This document shows positions 32,388-40,409 of a stretch of 64,000 nt of DNA, piece after piece. Numbering within the stretch: position 1 is the stretch's first letter; each line of letters opens with the position of its first letter. Under the pieces are notes generated by a model, which was not told the origin of the DNA, did not search any database, and saw only the letters and a program-made list of their open reading frames with translations. Both the position numbers and the translations under genes were made by a program. This DNA is from Streptomyces akebiae (GTDB taxonomy: Bacteria > Actinomycetota > Actinomycetes > Streptomycetales > Streptomycetaceae), in NCBI RefSeq assembly GCF_019599145.1, contig NZ_CP080647.1:9362001-9426000 (forward strand), read 5' to 3'.

Positions 32388-33733
32388 TGGAAGGCCTCAG
32401 CAAGGAGCCGACAGGGGAGCCCCAAGCCCCGGCCGCCTTGACCGCTCCGGCACGGCTCGCGGCCGGCCCTGCGGCGCCGACCGCCTCCGCCGTCGCGGCA
32501 CCGGCGGGGGCCGGGCCGTCGGCACCGGGGGCAGCCCGGCCCTCGGCATGGGCGGCAGCCGGATCATCGACCCCGGCAGGGGCCGACTCCTCTGCCGTCC
32601 CGGCGGTTCCCGGCGGGACGGACTCGGCCGGTGCCGCCCTGCGGGCCGGGGCGGGGCGGGCACGTTCCCGTCGGCGTCCGGCGTTCCACGCCCTGCGGGT
32701 CGCCGCCGTGCAGCCGCTCTGCGAGGACGCCGTCGCCGTGGAGTTCGCGGTGCCGGCGGAGCTGGCGCAGGAGTTCGCGTTCGCGCCCGGGCAGTCGTTG
32801 ACGTTGCGGCGCGAGATCGACGGACGCGACGAGCGGCGGTCGTACTCGATCTGTTCCCCGGCCGGGGCGGCACCGCGCATCGGTGTACGGGTCGTGCCGG
32901 GCGGACTGTTCTCCTCGTGGCTGGTCGAGGACGTACGTCCCGGCGACACCGTCGAGGTCATGGCCCCCACCGGCTTCTTCACCCCGGATCTCACCGCCCC
33001 CGGCCACCATGTGCTGATCGCGGCCGGCTCCGGCATCACCCCCATGGTCTCCATCGCCGAGTCCGTGCTCGCCGCCGACCCCCGCTCCACCGTGACCCTC
33101 TTCTACGGCAACCGCCGCACGGGCACGGTGATGTTCGCCGACGAACTGGCCGACCTGAAGGACCTGTACCCGGCCCGCTTCCAGCTCGCCCACATCCTCT
33201 CCCGCGAACCCCGTGAGGCCGAGGTGCTCTCCGGCCGCCTCGACGCCGACCGGCTCTCGGCGCTGATCGACTCCCTGGTCGACGTCGGGACGGCGGACCA
33301 CTGGTGGCTGTGCGGCCCGCACGGCATGGTCCGCGACGCCCAGCGGGTCCTGGGCGGACTCGGCGTACCCGCGGATCGCGTCCACCAGGAGCTGTTCTAC
33401 GCCGACGACGAACCCGTCCGGGAGGCGCGGCACGAGGAGGCCGCCGCCGAGGGGCCCGTCAGCGAGGTCACGGTCGTCCTCGACGGCCGCACCACGACCG
33501 CCGCGCTGCCCCGCGAGCGCAGCATCCTCGACGGCGCCCAACGCACCCGCCCCGACCTGCCCTTCGCCTGCAAGGGCGGCGTCTGCGGCACGTGCCGCGC
33601 GCTCGTCACGGACGGCCGGGCCGAGATGCGCCGCAACTTCGCCCTCGAACCGGCCGAGGTCGACGCGGGGTACGTCCTGACCTGCCAGTCGTACCCGGCC
33701 TCGGACACGTTGACGGTCGACTTCGACACGTGA
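32387..33733 (+). CDS. paaE: PaaE, NADPH-dependent reductase of the epoxidase, with unusual N-terminal extension
   Basis: A 448-residue flavin/Fe-S reductase that passes electrons from NADPH to PaaAC. The FAD domain contains RRSYSICSP (about 145), the NAD domain AAGSGITPMVSI (about 210-220), and the C-terminal plant-type 2Fe-2S domain CKGGVCGTCRA with the final cysteine in VLTCQSYP. PaaE is usually about 350 residues. Here residues 1-98 are an extra low-complexity Ala/Pro/Gly/Ser segment before AFHALRV, where the enzyme proper begins. ATG 32387 overlaps the paaD stop, so the extension is probably translated. It could be a disordered tail. Confidence 0.92.
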   Translation: MEGLSKEPTGEPQAPAALTAPARLAAGPAAPTASAVAAPAGAGPSAPGAARPSAWAAAGSSTPAGADSSAVPAVPGGTDSAGAALRAGAGRARSRRRPAFHALRVAAVQPLCEDAVAVEFAVPAELAQEFAFAPGQSLTLRREIDGRDERRSYSICSPAGAAPRIGVRVVPGGLFSSWLVEDVRPGDTVEVMAPTGFFTPDLTAPGHHVLIAAGSGITPMVSIAESVLAADPRSTVTLFYGNRRTGTVMFADELADLKDLYPARFQLAHILSREPREAEVLSGRLDADRLSALIDSLVDVGTADHWWLCGPHGMVRDAQRVLGGLGVPADRVHQELFYADDEPVREARHEEAAAEGPVSEVTVVLDGRTTTAALPRERSILDGAQRTRPDLPFACKGGVCGTCRALVTDGRAEMRRNFALEPAEVDAGYVLTCQSYPASDTLTVDFDT

Positions 33734-33782
33734 GTGGGGGCGGTCCTCGGGCGCGAGGCCGGTTGTCGGGCACGGGGCCGGC

Positions 33783-33823
33783 GGGGCTTCTCGCGCAGCT
33801 CCCCGCGCCCCTGAGAAGTCCCC
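33783..33823. terminator. hairpin between paaE and hmuT, containing a common Streptomyces repeat
   Basis: GGGGCTTCTC pairs with GAGAAGTCCCC (one bulged base) around a loop that contains CGCGCAGCTCCCCGCGCCCC. The loop sequence resembles an interspersed motif common between Streptomyces genes. It lies between convergent genes and probably terminates both. Confidence 0.65.
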
Positions 33824-33829
33824 CTCACC

Positions 33830-34888
33830 TCACCCCCGATGCAGGCGATCCACCAGAATGTCGATCACCAACGGCGTACGCGGCCCGAAGCTGAGCAGCA
33901 CCCCGTCCTCCAGATCCACCACCCGGCGGTCCATCCCGGCCGGCGTCTCCCGGATGCCGGGGATGTCCACCAGTCCGTCGACACCGCCGACCGACTCAAG
34001 TCCCTTGCTCATCATGAGGATCACCTCGGGCTGGGCCTCGACGAGGGCCTCGCTGGTGATCGGTGTGAACGGTTTGTCCAGTCCGGCGGCCACCCCGGCG
34101 TCCTGCGCCCCGGCCGCGTCGATGAGGGAATCCGCTCCCGACCCCTTCCCGCCGATGAGGTAGACGGCGGCCGACCCGCGCATGTACAGGAACGCGACCT
34201 TCGGTCGACTCCCCTCGGGCACGGCCGCCCGTGCCGCCTCCAACTCCGTGGCGAAACGCTCGTTGAGGACCTTGCCGGCGGCCGGTACGCCCAGCGCCTC
34301 CGCCACCCGGGTCGTCCGCGTGCTCACGTCGGAGAGTTCGTCGGCCGGATCGAGCACGACCACGGGGACCCCGGCGTCACGGATCTGGTCGACGGCCTCG
34401 CTGGGTCCGGTGTCGGTGTCGGCGAGCACCACGGTCGGCTCCAGCGAGAGCACGCTCTCCGCGCTCACGTCGTGCGCCTTGGTCACCTGGGGAAGGTCCT
34501 CGGCCTCTTCGAAGGTTGCGGTGATGTCCCGGCCGACGACCTTGTCGCCGAGACCGAGGGTGAACACGATCTCCGCTATGCCCCCGTTGAGCGGAAGGAT
34601 CCGCGACGCGTCCTCGACGGTGACCTTCCGGCCGTCCGACGACTCGACGGTGACGGGCAGTTCGGGCGTGGCCGCCTCGCCCTCCAGGGGGACCAGGGAA
34701 TTCGTCCTCAGCTGCTTCTGGGCGGCGGCCGCTCGCTCGCTCGCGGACGACGCCGAGGACTTCGCCCCCGTTGCTTCGCCCTTGCCGTCGCCGCCTGCGC
34801 AGCCGGCCGCCAGCATCGCGAGAGCAACGGCGAGCGCGGCAACTCCCCTTCGCTCGATGGTGAGTTGAGCTCCTCCGGACCTACGCAT
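33830..34888 (-). CDS. hmuT: haem ABC transporter substrate-binding lipoprotein, HmuT-like
   Basis: A 352-residue secreted lipoprotein. The signal ends in the lipobox LAAGC. After a Ser/Ala-rich linker, residues about 85-350 form a class III periplasmic-binding fold: SRILPLNGGIAEIVFTLGLG, DLPQVTKAHDVSAESVLSLEP and VAFLYMRGSAAVYLIGGKG, as in haem/hemin-binding HmuT. ATG 34888 is preceded by GGAAGG; ATG 34903 is possible. The 19-bp iron box at 34934-34952 lies 45 bp upstream and is shared with the divergent gene. hmuU and hmuV, which normally follow, are absent: paaE occupies that side. Confidence 0.85.
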   Translation of the reverse strand: MRRSGGAQLTIERRGVAALAVALAMLAAGCAGGDGKGEATGAKSSASSASERAAAAQKQLRTNSLVPLEGEAATPELPVTVESSDGRKVTVEDASRILPLNGGIAEIVFTLGLGDKVVGRDITATFEEAEDLPQVTKAHDVSAESVLSLEPTVVLADTDTGPSEAVDQIRDAGVPVVVLDPADELSDVSTRTTRVAEALGVPAAGKVLNERFATELEAARAAVPEGSRPKVAFLYMRGSAAVYLIGGKGSGADSLIDAAGAQDAGVAAGLDKPFTPITSEALVEAQPEVILMMSKGLESVGGVDGLVDIPGIRETPAGMDRRVVDLEDGVLLSFGPRTPLVIDILVDRLHRG

Positions 34889-34933
34889 CGAACCGCCTTC
34901 CATGTCTACCGTTCGCACCAGGCGTTGGTTACC

Positions 34934-34952
34934 TTAGGTTAGCCTTACCTGA
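34934..34952. promoter_or_regulatory. DmdR1/IdeR iron box (divergent hmuT / LASTG protein)
   Basis: TTAGGTTAGCCTTACCTGA matches the 19-bp iron box of actinobacterial DtxR-family repressors with few deviations. It lies in the short divergent region between hmuT and the surface-protein gene, so both are probably repressed when iron is plentiful. Confidence 0.85.
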
Positions 34953-34980
34953 GTTTCCTATGGTGGGAGTGCTGACACCG

Positions 34981-35775
34981 ATGCACAGATGTGGCCTACG
35001 AGCCCTGCGCGCAGCCCCGGCGGCCGCCGTCGCGAGTGCCCTGATCCTCGTCCCGGCGCCTTCGGCGATGGCGGCCGGCGGCTCCGCGACCGGTCCCGAG
35101 GGCCAGAAGCTCACCGTCTCCAAATCCTCCGGACTCGCCCCGGGCGGCGAGACGGTGACCGTGTCCGGCACCGGCTACAACACCGAGAAGGGCGTCTACG
35201 TCGCCTTCTGCGTGGACAACGGCGCGGGCAGGACTCCCACGCCCTGCGTGGGCGGCGTCGACATGTCCGGCGACTCCGGCGCGTCGGTGTGGGTCTCCTC
35301 CAACCCACCTTCGTACGGGGAGGGGTTGGCGAAGCCGTACCAGGGCAGCGGGCACCAGGGCACGTTCTCCGTGCAGATCAAGGTGCGGGCCAAGGACGCC
35401 CACACCGACTGCGCCAAGTCCGGAGTCACCTGCTCCGTGATCACCCGCAACGACCACACCAGGGGCGGCGACCAGAGCCAGACGGTCCGCATTCCGGTGA
35501 CGTTCACCGGTGCCGGCGGCGACGGCGACGACCCGGGCGCCGACGGCACGGCGACCCCGTCGGCCGGTACGAGCACGGCCACCGGCGGAACGGACGGCAC
35601 GGGCGGCACGTCGAGCGACACAGGAGCCTCGGACGAGCCGCTGGCCAGCACCGGGAGCGCCGCCGTACCGCTCGGCATCACCGCTGCCGGGCTGGTCGCC
35701 GCGGGCGGGGCGGCCTGGGTCTGGGCGCGCCGTCGCCGTACGGGCACCGCGTCCGCGGGCGCGGACCCGAACTGA
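34981..35775 (+). CDS. sortase-anchored (LASTG) surface protein with cysteine-containing Ig-like domain
   Basis: A 264-residue secreted protein. The signal peptide ends PSAMA. Residues about 45-190 form a beta-rich domain that begins GQKLTVSKSSGLAPGGETVT and holds GVYVAFCVDNG, TPCVGG and a second cysteine pair near CAKSGVTCSVITRNDHT. It resembles the neocarzinostatin-type Ig fold and recurs in the proteins at 37024 and 37650. A Gly/Thr/Asp linker leads to LASTG (221-225), a hydrophobic helix and an RRRR tail, the sorting signal of Streptomyces class E sortases. Start ATG 34981 was preferred over ATG 34960, only 7 bp past the iron box. A role in haem capture is inferred from context. Confidence 0.75.
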   Translation: MHRCGLRALRAAPAAAVASALILVPAPSAMAAGGSATGPEGQKLTVSKSSGLAPGGETVTVSGTGYNTEKGVYVAFCVDNGAGRTPTPCVGGVDMSGDSGASVWVSSNPPSYGEGLAKPYQGSGHQGTFSVQIKVRAKDAHTDCAKSGVTCSVITRNDHTRGGDQSQTVRIPVTFTGAGGDGDDPGADGTATPSAGTSTATGGTDGTGGTSSDTGASDEPLASTGSAAVPLGITAAGLVAAGGAAWVWARRRRTGTASAGADPN

Positions 35776-35871
35776 CGGCGTGTCGACGACAGCCGTCCAC
35801 AGAACAGTCGACGCCCCGGGGGCGGGGCGTCCGGTCGGCCACGCGGTCGGCCTTCCAAGGAGGACTGCGTA

Positions 35872-36885
35872 GTGATGAACAGACCTGGTGCCGCCGTGAC
35901 GGCGGCGGGCGCGTTGCTCGCTCTGCTCTGCCAGGGCACGGCGACGGCGCGGAACGGGGCCGAGGCCCCGCGTGAGGTGTCCGGCGGATTCGCGAGCTGG
36001 GGCCCGGTGTTCGAGGCGTCCACCGGCGCCGACGCGACAGTGACGGCCGGGTCGCCCGCCGTGCGTGGCTCCGGGGGCAGGACCTGGTTCCCGGTCGACG
36101 GCGGCAGCGCGACCCCGGGTGAGGGGGACGCGGACGTCGCGCTCGACGGGGCGATCCGGCTCGGCGGCGCCGGCGTCGGCACGCTGACCCTCGATGAGCT
36201 GCGCCTGCGGCTCGACGGAGGCGCCGGCACGCTCCGGGTGCGGGCCGAACGGGCGGGGGAGAGCGGTGATCTGACGCTGGCCGAGGTCGGCACGGGTGCC
36301 ACCGCGCCGAGCGTCCGCAGCGGCGGCGCGACCTGGTCCGGCCTGCGGGTGTCGCTGACGGCCGAGGGCGCCGCACTGCTCACCCGCTGGAGCGGGCGGC
36401 CGTACGCGGCGGGGGACGAACTCGCCCCGTTCGACGTGACCGTGGGGACCGGAGCGTCACGGAGCGCCGATCCGCAGGACGGGGCGCCCGGTGTGTCCGG
36501 CGGTGACGCCTCCTCGTCCCCGCCGGGCCGGAGCGACACGCCGACCGGGCCCCCCGATGCCGATGCCGATGCCGACGCGGGTGCGGGGGCCGAGCGGGAG
36601 ACGGGGCAGGCCCCGTCGGCGGCCGTGGACCGCACGAGCCTGGCGGCGGGTGACGGCCAACAGGTCACCGGCGAGGGCTTCGCGCCGGATGAGGTCGTGC
36701 TGGTCGCGATCGACGACGACACCCGCTACCAGGCCGTGGCCGACGCGTCGGGCCGGGTCGCCCGCGACTTCCCGGTGTACGACACCGCGACCGAGGGTGC
36801 GCACACCGTGCGGCTGTACTCCGTGACCGGGGGCCGTGAGGCCGTCGTGGGGTTCACCGTACTCGCCGACGAGGCGGTCTCCTGA
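35872..36885 (+). CDS. secreted HtaA-domain haem-binding protein
   Basis: A 337-residue secreted protein. After the signal peptide (to about residue 25), EVSGGFASWGPVFEAS starts an HtaA domain (about 35-195), with LRLRLDGGAGTLRVRAE in the core. HtaA domains of Corynebacterium bind haem at the cell surface and pass it to HmuT. A Pro/Asp-rich linker (with five Asp-Ala dipeptides) separates a second Ig-like domain (about 250-335). There is no sorting signal or C-terminal membrane helix, so it is probably released or held by partners. GTG 35872 has better spacing from AAGGAGG than ATG 35875. It follows the LASTG gene by 96 bp and is probably cotranscribed with it. Confidence 0.82.
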   Translation: MMNRPGAAVTAAGALLALLCQGTATARNGAEAPREVSGGFASWGPVFEASTGADATVTAGSPAVRGSGGRTWFPVDGGSATPGEGDADVALDGAIRLGGAGVGTLTLDELRLRLDGGAGTLRVRAERAGESGDLTLAEVGTGATAPSVRSGGATWSGLRVSLTAEGAALLTRWSGRPYAAGDELAPFDVTVGTGASRSADPQDGAPGVSGGDASSSPPGRSDTPTGPPDADADADAGAGAERETGQAPSAAVDRTSLAAGDGQQVTGEGFAPDEVVLVAIDDDTRYQAVADASGRVARDFPVYDTATEGAHTVRLYSVTGGREAVVGFTVLADEAVS

Positions 36886-36946
36886 GCCTCACGGACCGGG
36901 GCAACGCCCGCCGGGCGCAGGCCCGTTGCAGGTTCTTTGCATTCTG

Positions 36947-36989
36947 TTGACAAAGAGATCACGAGAAAGGTTAGGTAAGGCTTACCTAA
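36947..36989 (+). promoter_or_regulatory. promoter overlapped by a perfect iron box
   Basis: TTGACA (36947-36952) and TTAGGT (36971-36976) are 18 bp apart. The -10 is part of the 19-bp perfect palindrome TTAGGTAAGGCTTACCTAA (36971-36989), a textbook DtxR/IdeR/DmdR1 iron box. A bound repressor would block RNA polymerase directly. Confidence 0.9.
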
Positions 36990-37023
36990 GTAAATCCTCG
37001 CTCTTGAGAAAGGTCCTCTCCCG

Positions 37024-37563
37024 ATGAGAGTCGTTCCCTCCGCCCGTACCGCCGCCCGCGCCGGTCTCGCCGTCGCCGCCTCCGCCGCCCTGACCCTGGG
37101 CCTCGCCACCTCGGCCTCCGCCGCCACCGCGACCCGCACGATCGTCGACGGCAGCACCACCTACAACCTGTCCCTGACCGCGCCGAACACGGCCGCCGCG
37201 TCGGGCCAGGTCATCACCGTCTCCGGCTCCGGCTACAACACGAGCCAGGGCATCTACGTCGGCCTCTGTGTCGTCGACGGCGCGCAGGGCGCCAACAAGC
37301 CGACCCCCTGCCTCGGCGGCCAGGACGAGTCCGGCTCCACCGGCGCCTCACACTGGATCAACAACACCTTCGGCGGCCTCTTCGCCAACAGCTCCAAGTT
37401 CGCCGCCGGCGGCACCTTCAGCGTGAACATCTACGTCCAGGCCACCCTGGAGGACGGCAGCGTCTGCGGCGAGGACGTCACCTGCGCGGTGGTCACCCGC
37501 GCCGACCACTTCGACAGCAACGACCGCAAGTACGACGTCCACGCCCCCCTCGCCTTCCAGTAA
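37024..37563 (+). CDS. secreted single-domain cysteine-containing Ig-like protein
   Basis: A 179-residue secreted protein. The signal peptide ends TSASA (about 36). The mature part is one copy of the domain shared with its neighbours: GQVITVSGSGYNTSQGIYVG, then CVVDGAQGANKPTPCLGG, and a second pair in CGEDVTCAVVTRADHF. It has no sorting signal, unlike its neighbours. Expression is directly under the iron box at 36971. It could act as a diffusible haem or iron-complex binder, but no ligand residues are established. A terminator follows at 37574. Confidence 0.8.
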   Translation: MRVVPSARTAARAGLAVAASAALTLGLATSASAATATRTIVDGSTTYNLSLTAPNTAAASGQVITVSGSGYNTSQGIYVGLCVVDGAQGANKPTPCLGGQDESGSTGASHWINNTFGGLFANSSKFAAGGTFSVNIYVQATLEDGSVCGEDVTCAVVTRADHFDSNDRKYDVHAPLAFQ

Positions 37564-37573
37564 CCACCCACCA

Positions 37574-37603
37574 GGCCGGGCCCCTTCGCCACGGGGCCCG
37601 GCC
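37574..37603. terminator. hairpin terminator
   Basis: A perfect 11-bp stem, GGCCGGGCCCC with GGGGCCCGGCC across an 8-nt loop, lies 10 bp past the stop of the 179-residue gene. Readthrough to the next gene (37650) is still possible, since no separate promoter was recognised. Confidence 0.75.
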
Positions 37604-37649
37604 CTCGGCGTCCCCCGGGTGCGGGGCGCACCCGACGAATGAGGTACCC

Positions 37650-40283
37650 ATGAGAGACGACACGACGGGCCGGCGGCCCTGGCGTGGGGCCGGACCGCGG
37701 CTCGGACGCCCCGCGGCGCTCCTCGGAGCGCTCGCGCTGGTGGCCGCCACGGTCACCGCCGTCACGGTGAGCACCGCCGCCCAGGCCGCAGACACCCCGA
37801 AGACCGGTGTGGGGGCGCACGGTCAGAAACTGACCGTCTCCGCCTCCGCGAACCTCGATCCCGACGGCGAGAAGCTGAGGGTCACCGGCTCCGGCTACGA
37901 CACGACCAAGGCGATCTACGTCGCCCTGTGCAGGGACAACGGCGACGGCAAGATCCCCTCCCCGTGCATCGGTGGCGCCGACGAGACCGGTACCGGCAGC
38001 TCCTCCCACTGGATCGTCCCCGAGGGCGACCCGTACGAGGGCGGTCTCGCCATCGCCTGGGGCGAGGGCGGCACCTTCGATGTCGAGATCGACATCGAGG
38101 CCGAGGACAACGGCGTCGACTGCACCCAGGTCGTCTGTTCCGTCGTCACCCGCGTCGACCACCGCAACTCGGGCGACCGCTCACAGGACGTCCGGGTCCC
38201 CGTCCGGTTCGAGGGTCAGGACACCGGAGGCGGTGACGGCGGCGAGGGCGAGGAGGTGCCCGCCGGCACCGTCGACTACGACGAGTCCGCCGCGTTCCCG
38301 GCGGCCGGCAAGGTCAACGACCTCCTGCTGCACCCGGAGTCGGGGAAGCTCTACGCGGGTTCGGACAACTTCGCCGCCTCGGGAGAGGTCGACGAGCGGG
38401 GACTGCACGCCCTCGACCCGGCGGACGGCAAGAGCCTCGGCCACACCCCCCGGTTCCCGGGCACGACCGGCACGCTCGGCCCGCGCGCCGTCGTACGGAT
38501 CGCCGCCCCGCTCGCCGGCGACGGCGCCGTGTTCCAGTTCGCGCTGCGCGGCATCGGCACCGCCAAGGCCGGTGACCCGGCGGCCGCGGGCAAGTGGATC
38601 GCGGGCGCCAACATCACCGGGATCGGCCCCGGCACCAAGGACTCCACCGTCCTGGTCGCCCAGGGCGCCCAGCTCTCCGAGGTCGACATCGCCACCGCCG
38701 TCCCCCTGGAGAACCGCACCCTCACCCTGGAGGGCGGTTCCCTGCTCGGCGTCGACGAGGCCCGCGACGCGGCCTGGTCCGTGGGCTCCGCCGGCGGCAC
38801 CCTGCGACGTGTCGACACCCGCTCCTTCACCGTCACCGCCTCGGCCGAACTCACCTCCACGAGCGTCGATTTCGTCGAGGTCGACCCGGCCACCGGCAAC
38901 GCCTGGGTGGGCAGTGGCGACTCCGTTCTCGTCCACGACAAGGACGGCAGGCTTCTGAAGACGATCGAGGGGCCGGACGAGGCCACCGACATCGCCTTCG
39001 ACGCCGCCACCGGCCGGGCCTTCGTCGTCTGGCAGGACGACGGCACCCTCGGCGGCGGCAGCGACGGCGTCAGCGACCTGGGCGTCTACGACACCGCCAC
39101 CTACGCCGAGGCCGCGACCCGGACGAAGCTGGACGGCAACGACTCCCAGAACGGCGCCGCCTCCGTCGCCGTGGCCCCCGGCGGCACCACCGTCTACGTC
39201 AGCAGCCCCAGCGAGGGCGAGATCACCAAGCTCGACCGCCGGATGTCGCCCAAGGTCACCCAGTCGCCGACCGACCGGACCGTGGCACCGGGCGACGAGG
39301 TCTCGTTCGTCGCGGCGGCCGAGGGCACCCCCGAACCCACCGTGAAGTGGGAGGTCAGCACCGACGACGCCCAGACCTGGTCCGCGGTCGAGGGCGCGAC
39401 GAAGAACACATACACCTTCAAGGCGAAGGCGGCGCACCACGGTTACCGGTACCGCGCCGTCTTCACGAACACCGTGGGCACGACCCGCACCTCCGCCTTC
39501 ACCCTCACCGTCACGGAGCCCGACGACAGCACCGGCGGCGGCGACAGTGGCGGGACCGGCGGGGACGGCGGGGACGAGAAGCCCTCCGGCACGAAGACGG
39601 TCACCGGTTCCCACGGTCAGAAGCTCACCGTCACCCCGGTCAACGACCTCGCCACCGAGAACCAGACCCTGAAGGTGACCGGCTCCGGATACGACGAGAA
39701 GAAGGGCATCTACGTCGCCCTCTGCGTCGACAACGGCGAAGGCGAACTGCCCTCCCCGTGCGTCGGCGGCGTCGACATGACGGGCGCGTCCCACTCCTCC
39801 GCGTGGATCTCCTCCAACCCGCCCGACTACGGCGAGGAGTTGGCCACACCGTACGAGGACGGCGGCGCGTTCGAGGTCGAGCTGACGATCGACGCCGAGG
39901 ACGAGTACACCGACTGCTTCGAGGCCCGGTGCGTCCTCGCCACCCGCGCCGACCACACCCTTTCCGGCGACCGCTCGCAGGACGTCAAGGTCCCGGTCGC
40001 CTTCGTCGGTCAGGACCCGGTGGACACCGACGACGGCGGCGGGCACACCGACGGTGGCACCTCCAACGGCGGTGGCACCAGCGGCGGTTCGTCGTCCGGC
40101 GGCACCGGCACGACCGGCGCATCCGGCAGCACGGGTGCCACCACGACCACCGGAGGCGGTGGAAGCCTCGCCTCCACCGGGCTGACCGTCCTCGGCGCGG
40201 CCGCCTCGGCCGCCGCGCTCACCGTGACGGGCTGGATCCTGCACCGACGGGCCCGCGGGACGGGCCACGGCACGACCGCCTGA
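37650..40283 (+). CDS. large LASTG-anchored surface protein: two Ig-like Cys domains, beta-propeller, Ig domain
   Basis: An 877-residue surface protein. A long signal peptide ends AAQA (about 47). Domain copy 1 (about 53-190) carries GQKLTVSASANLDPDGEKLR and IYVALCRDNGDGKIPSPCIGG. A YVTN-like propeller follows (about 205-530), then an immunoglobulin-like domain (about 535-627, TVKWEVSTDDAQTWSAVEG). Domain copy 2 (about 650-790) carries GQKLTVTPVNDLATENQTLK and CVDNGEGELPSPCVGG. A Gly/Ser/Thr linker, LASTG (840-844), a membrane helix and HRRARG end the protein. Each Ig-like copy has four cysteines, probably two disulfides. It looks like a wall-attached receptor, with haem or iron capture inferred from its neighbours. 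Confidence 0.8.
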   Translation: MRDDTTGRRPWRGAGPRLGRPAALLGALALVAATVTAVTVSTAAQAADTPKTGVGAHGQKLTVSASANLDPDGEKLRVTGSGYDTTKAIYVALCRDNGDGKIPSPCIGGADETGTGSSSHWIVPEGDPYEGGLAIAWGEGGTFDVEIDIEAEDNGVDCTQVVCSVVTRVDHRNSGDRSQDVRVPVRFEGQDTGGGDGGEGEEVPAGTVDYDESAAFPAAGKVNDLLLHPESGKLYAGSDNFAASGEVDERGLHALDPADGKSLGHTPRFPGTTGTLGPRAVVRIAAPLAGDGAVFQFALRGIGTAKAGDPAAAGKWIAGANITGIGPGTKDSTVLVAQGAQLSEVDIATAVPLENRTLTLEGGSLLGVDEARDAAWSVGSAGGTLRRVDTRSFTVTASAELTSTSVDFVEVDPATGNAWVGSGDSVLVHDKDGRLLKTIEGPDEATDIAFDAATGRAFVVWQDDGTLGGGSDGVSDLGVYDTATYAEAATRTKLDGNDSQNGAASVAVAPGGTTVYVSSPSEGEITKLDRRMSPKVTQSPTDRTVAPGDEVSFVAAAEGTPEPTVKWEVSTDDAQTWSAVEGATKNTYTFKAKAAHHGYRYRAVFTNTVGTTRTSAFTLTVTEPDDSTGGGDSGGTGGDGGDEKPSGTKTVTGSHGQKLTVTPVNDLATENQTLKVTGSGYDEKKGIYVALCVDNGEGELPSPCVGGVDMTGASHSSAWISSNPPDYGEELATPYEDGGAFEVELTIDAEDEYTDCFEARCVLATRADHTLSGDRSQDVKVPVAFVGQDPVDTDDGGGHTDGGTSNGGGTSGGSSSGGTGTTGASGSTGATTTTGGGGSLASTGLTVLGAAASAAALTVTGWILHRRARGTGHGTTA

Positions 40284-40302
40284 GCCACCCGGGCCGACAC
40301 CG

Positions 40303-40338
40303 GAGCCCGGTTCGCCGACCTCTCGGCGGCCCGGGCTC
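40303..40338. terminator. hairpin between convergent genes
   Basis: GAGCCCGG (40303-40310) pairs with CCGGGCTC (40331-40338), with an inner CGCCG/CGGCG stem. It lies just after the 877-residue gene and faces the HAD gene. Confidence 0.65.
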
Positions 40339-40340
40339 TG

Positions 40341-40385
40341 CCGTCCCCCCTCTGCCCGTCCCCCCTCTGCCCGTTCCCCCTCTGC
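40341..40385. repeat. three tandem 15-bp repeats
   Basis: Unit CCGTCCCCCCTCTGC occurs three times in direct order (the third copy has one change). It lies between the hairpin and the HAD gene stop. There are no spacers of CRISPR type. It is probably slippage-prone filler. Confidence 0.8.
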
Positions 40386-40409
40386 CCGCGTCCGTCCTCA
40401 CGCCGTGTC

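Noticed and set aside
38181..40268. A 695-codon minus-strand open frame opposite the 877-residue surface protein
   Set aside because: It is a GC-skew shadow. The plus strand has signal peptide, domains and sorting signal, while the minus frame is low-complexity Gly/Val/Asp sequence.
40341..40385. CRISPR-like array
   Set aside because: The repeats are 15 bp, directly adjacent and without spacers, and no cas gene is present in the window.
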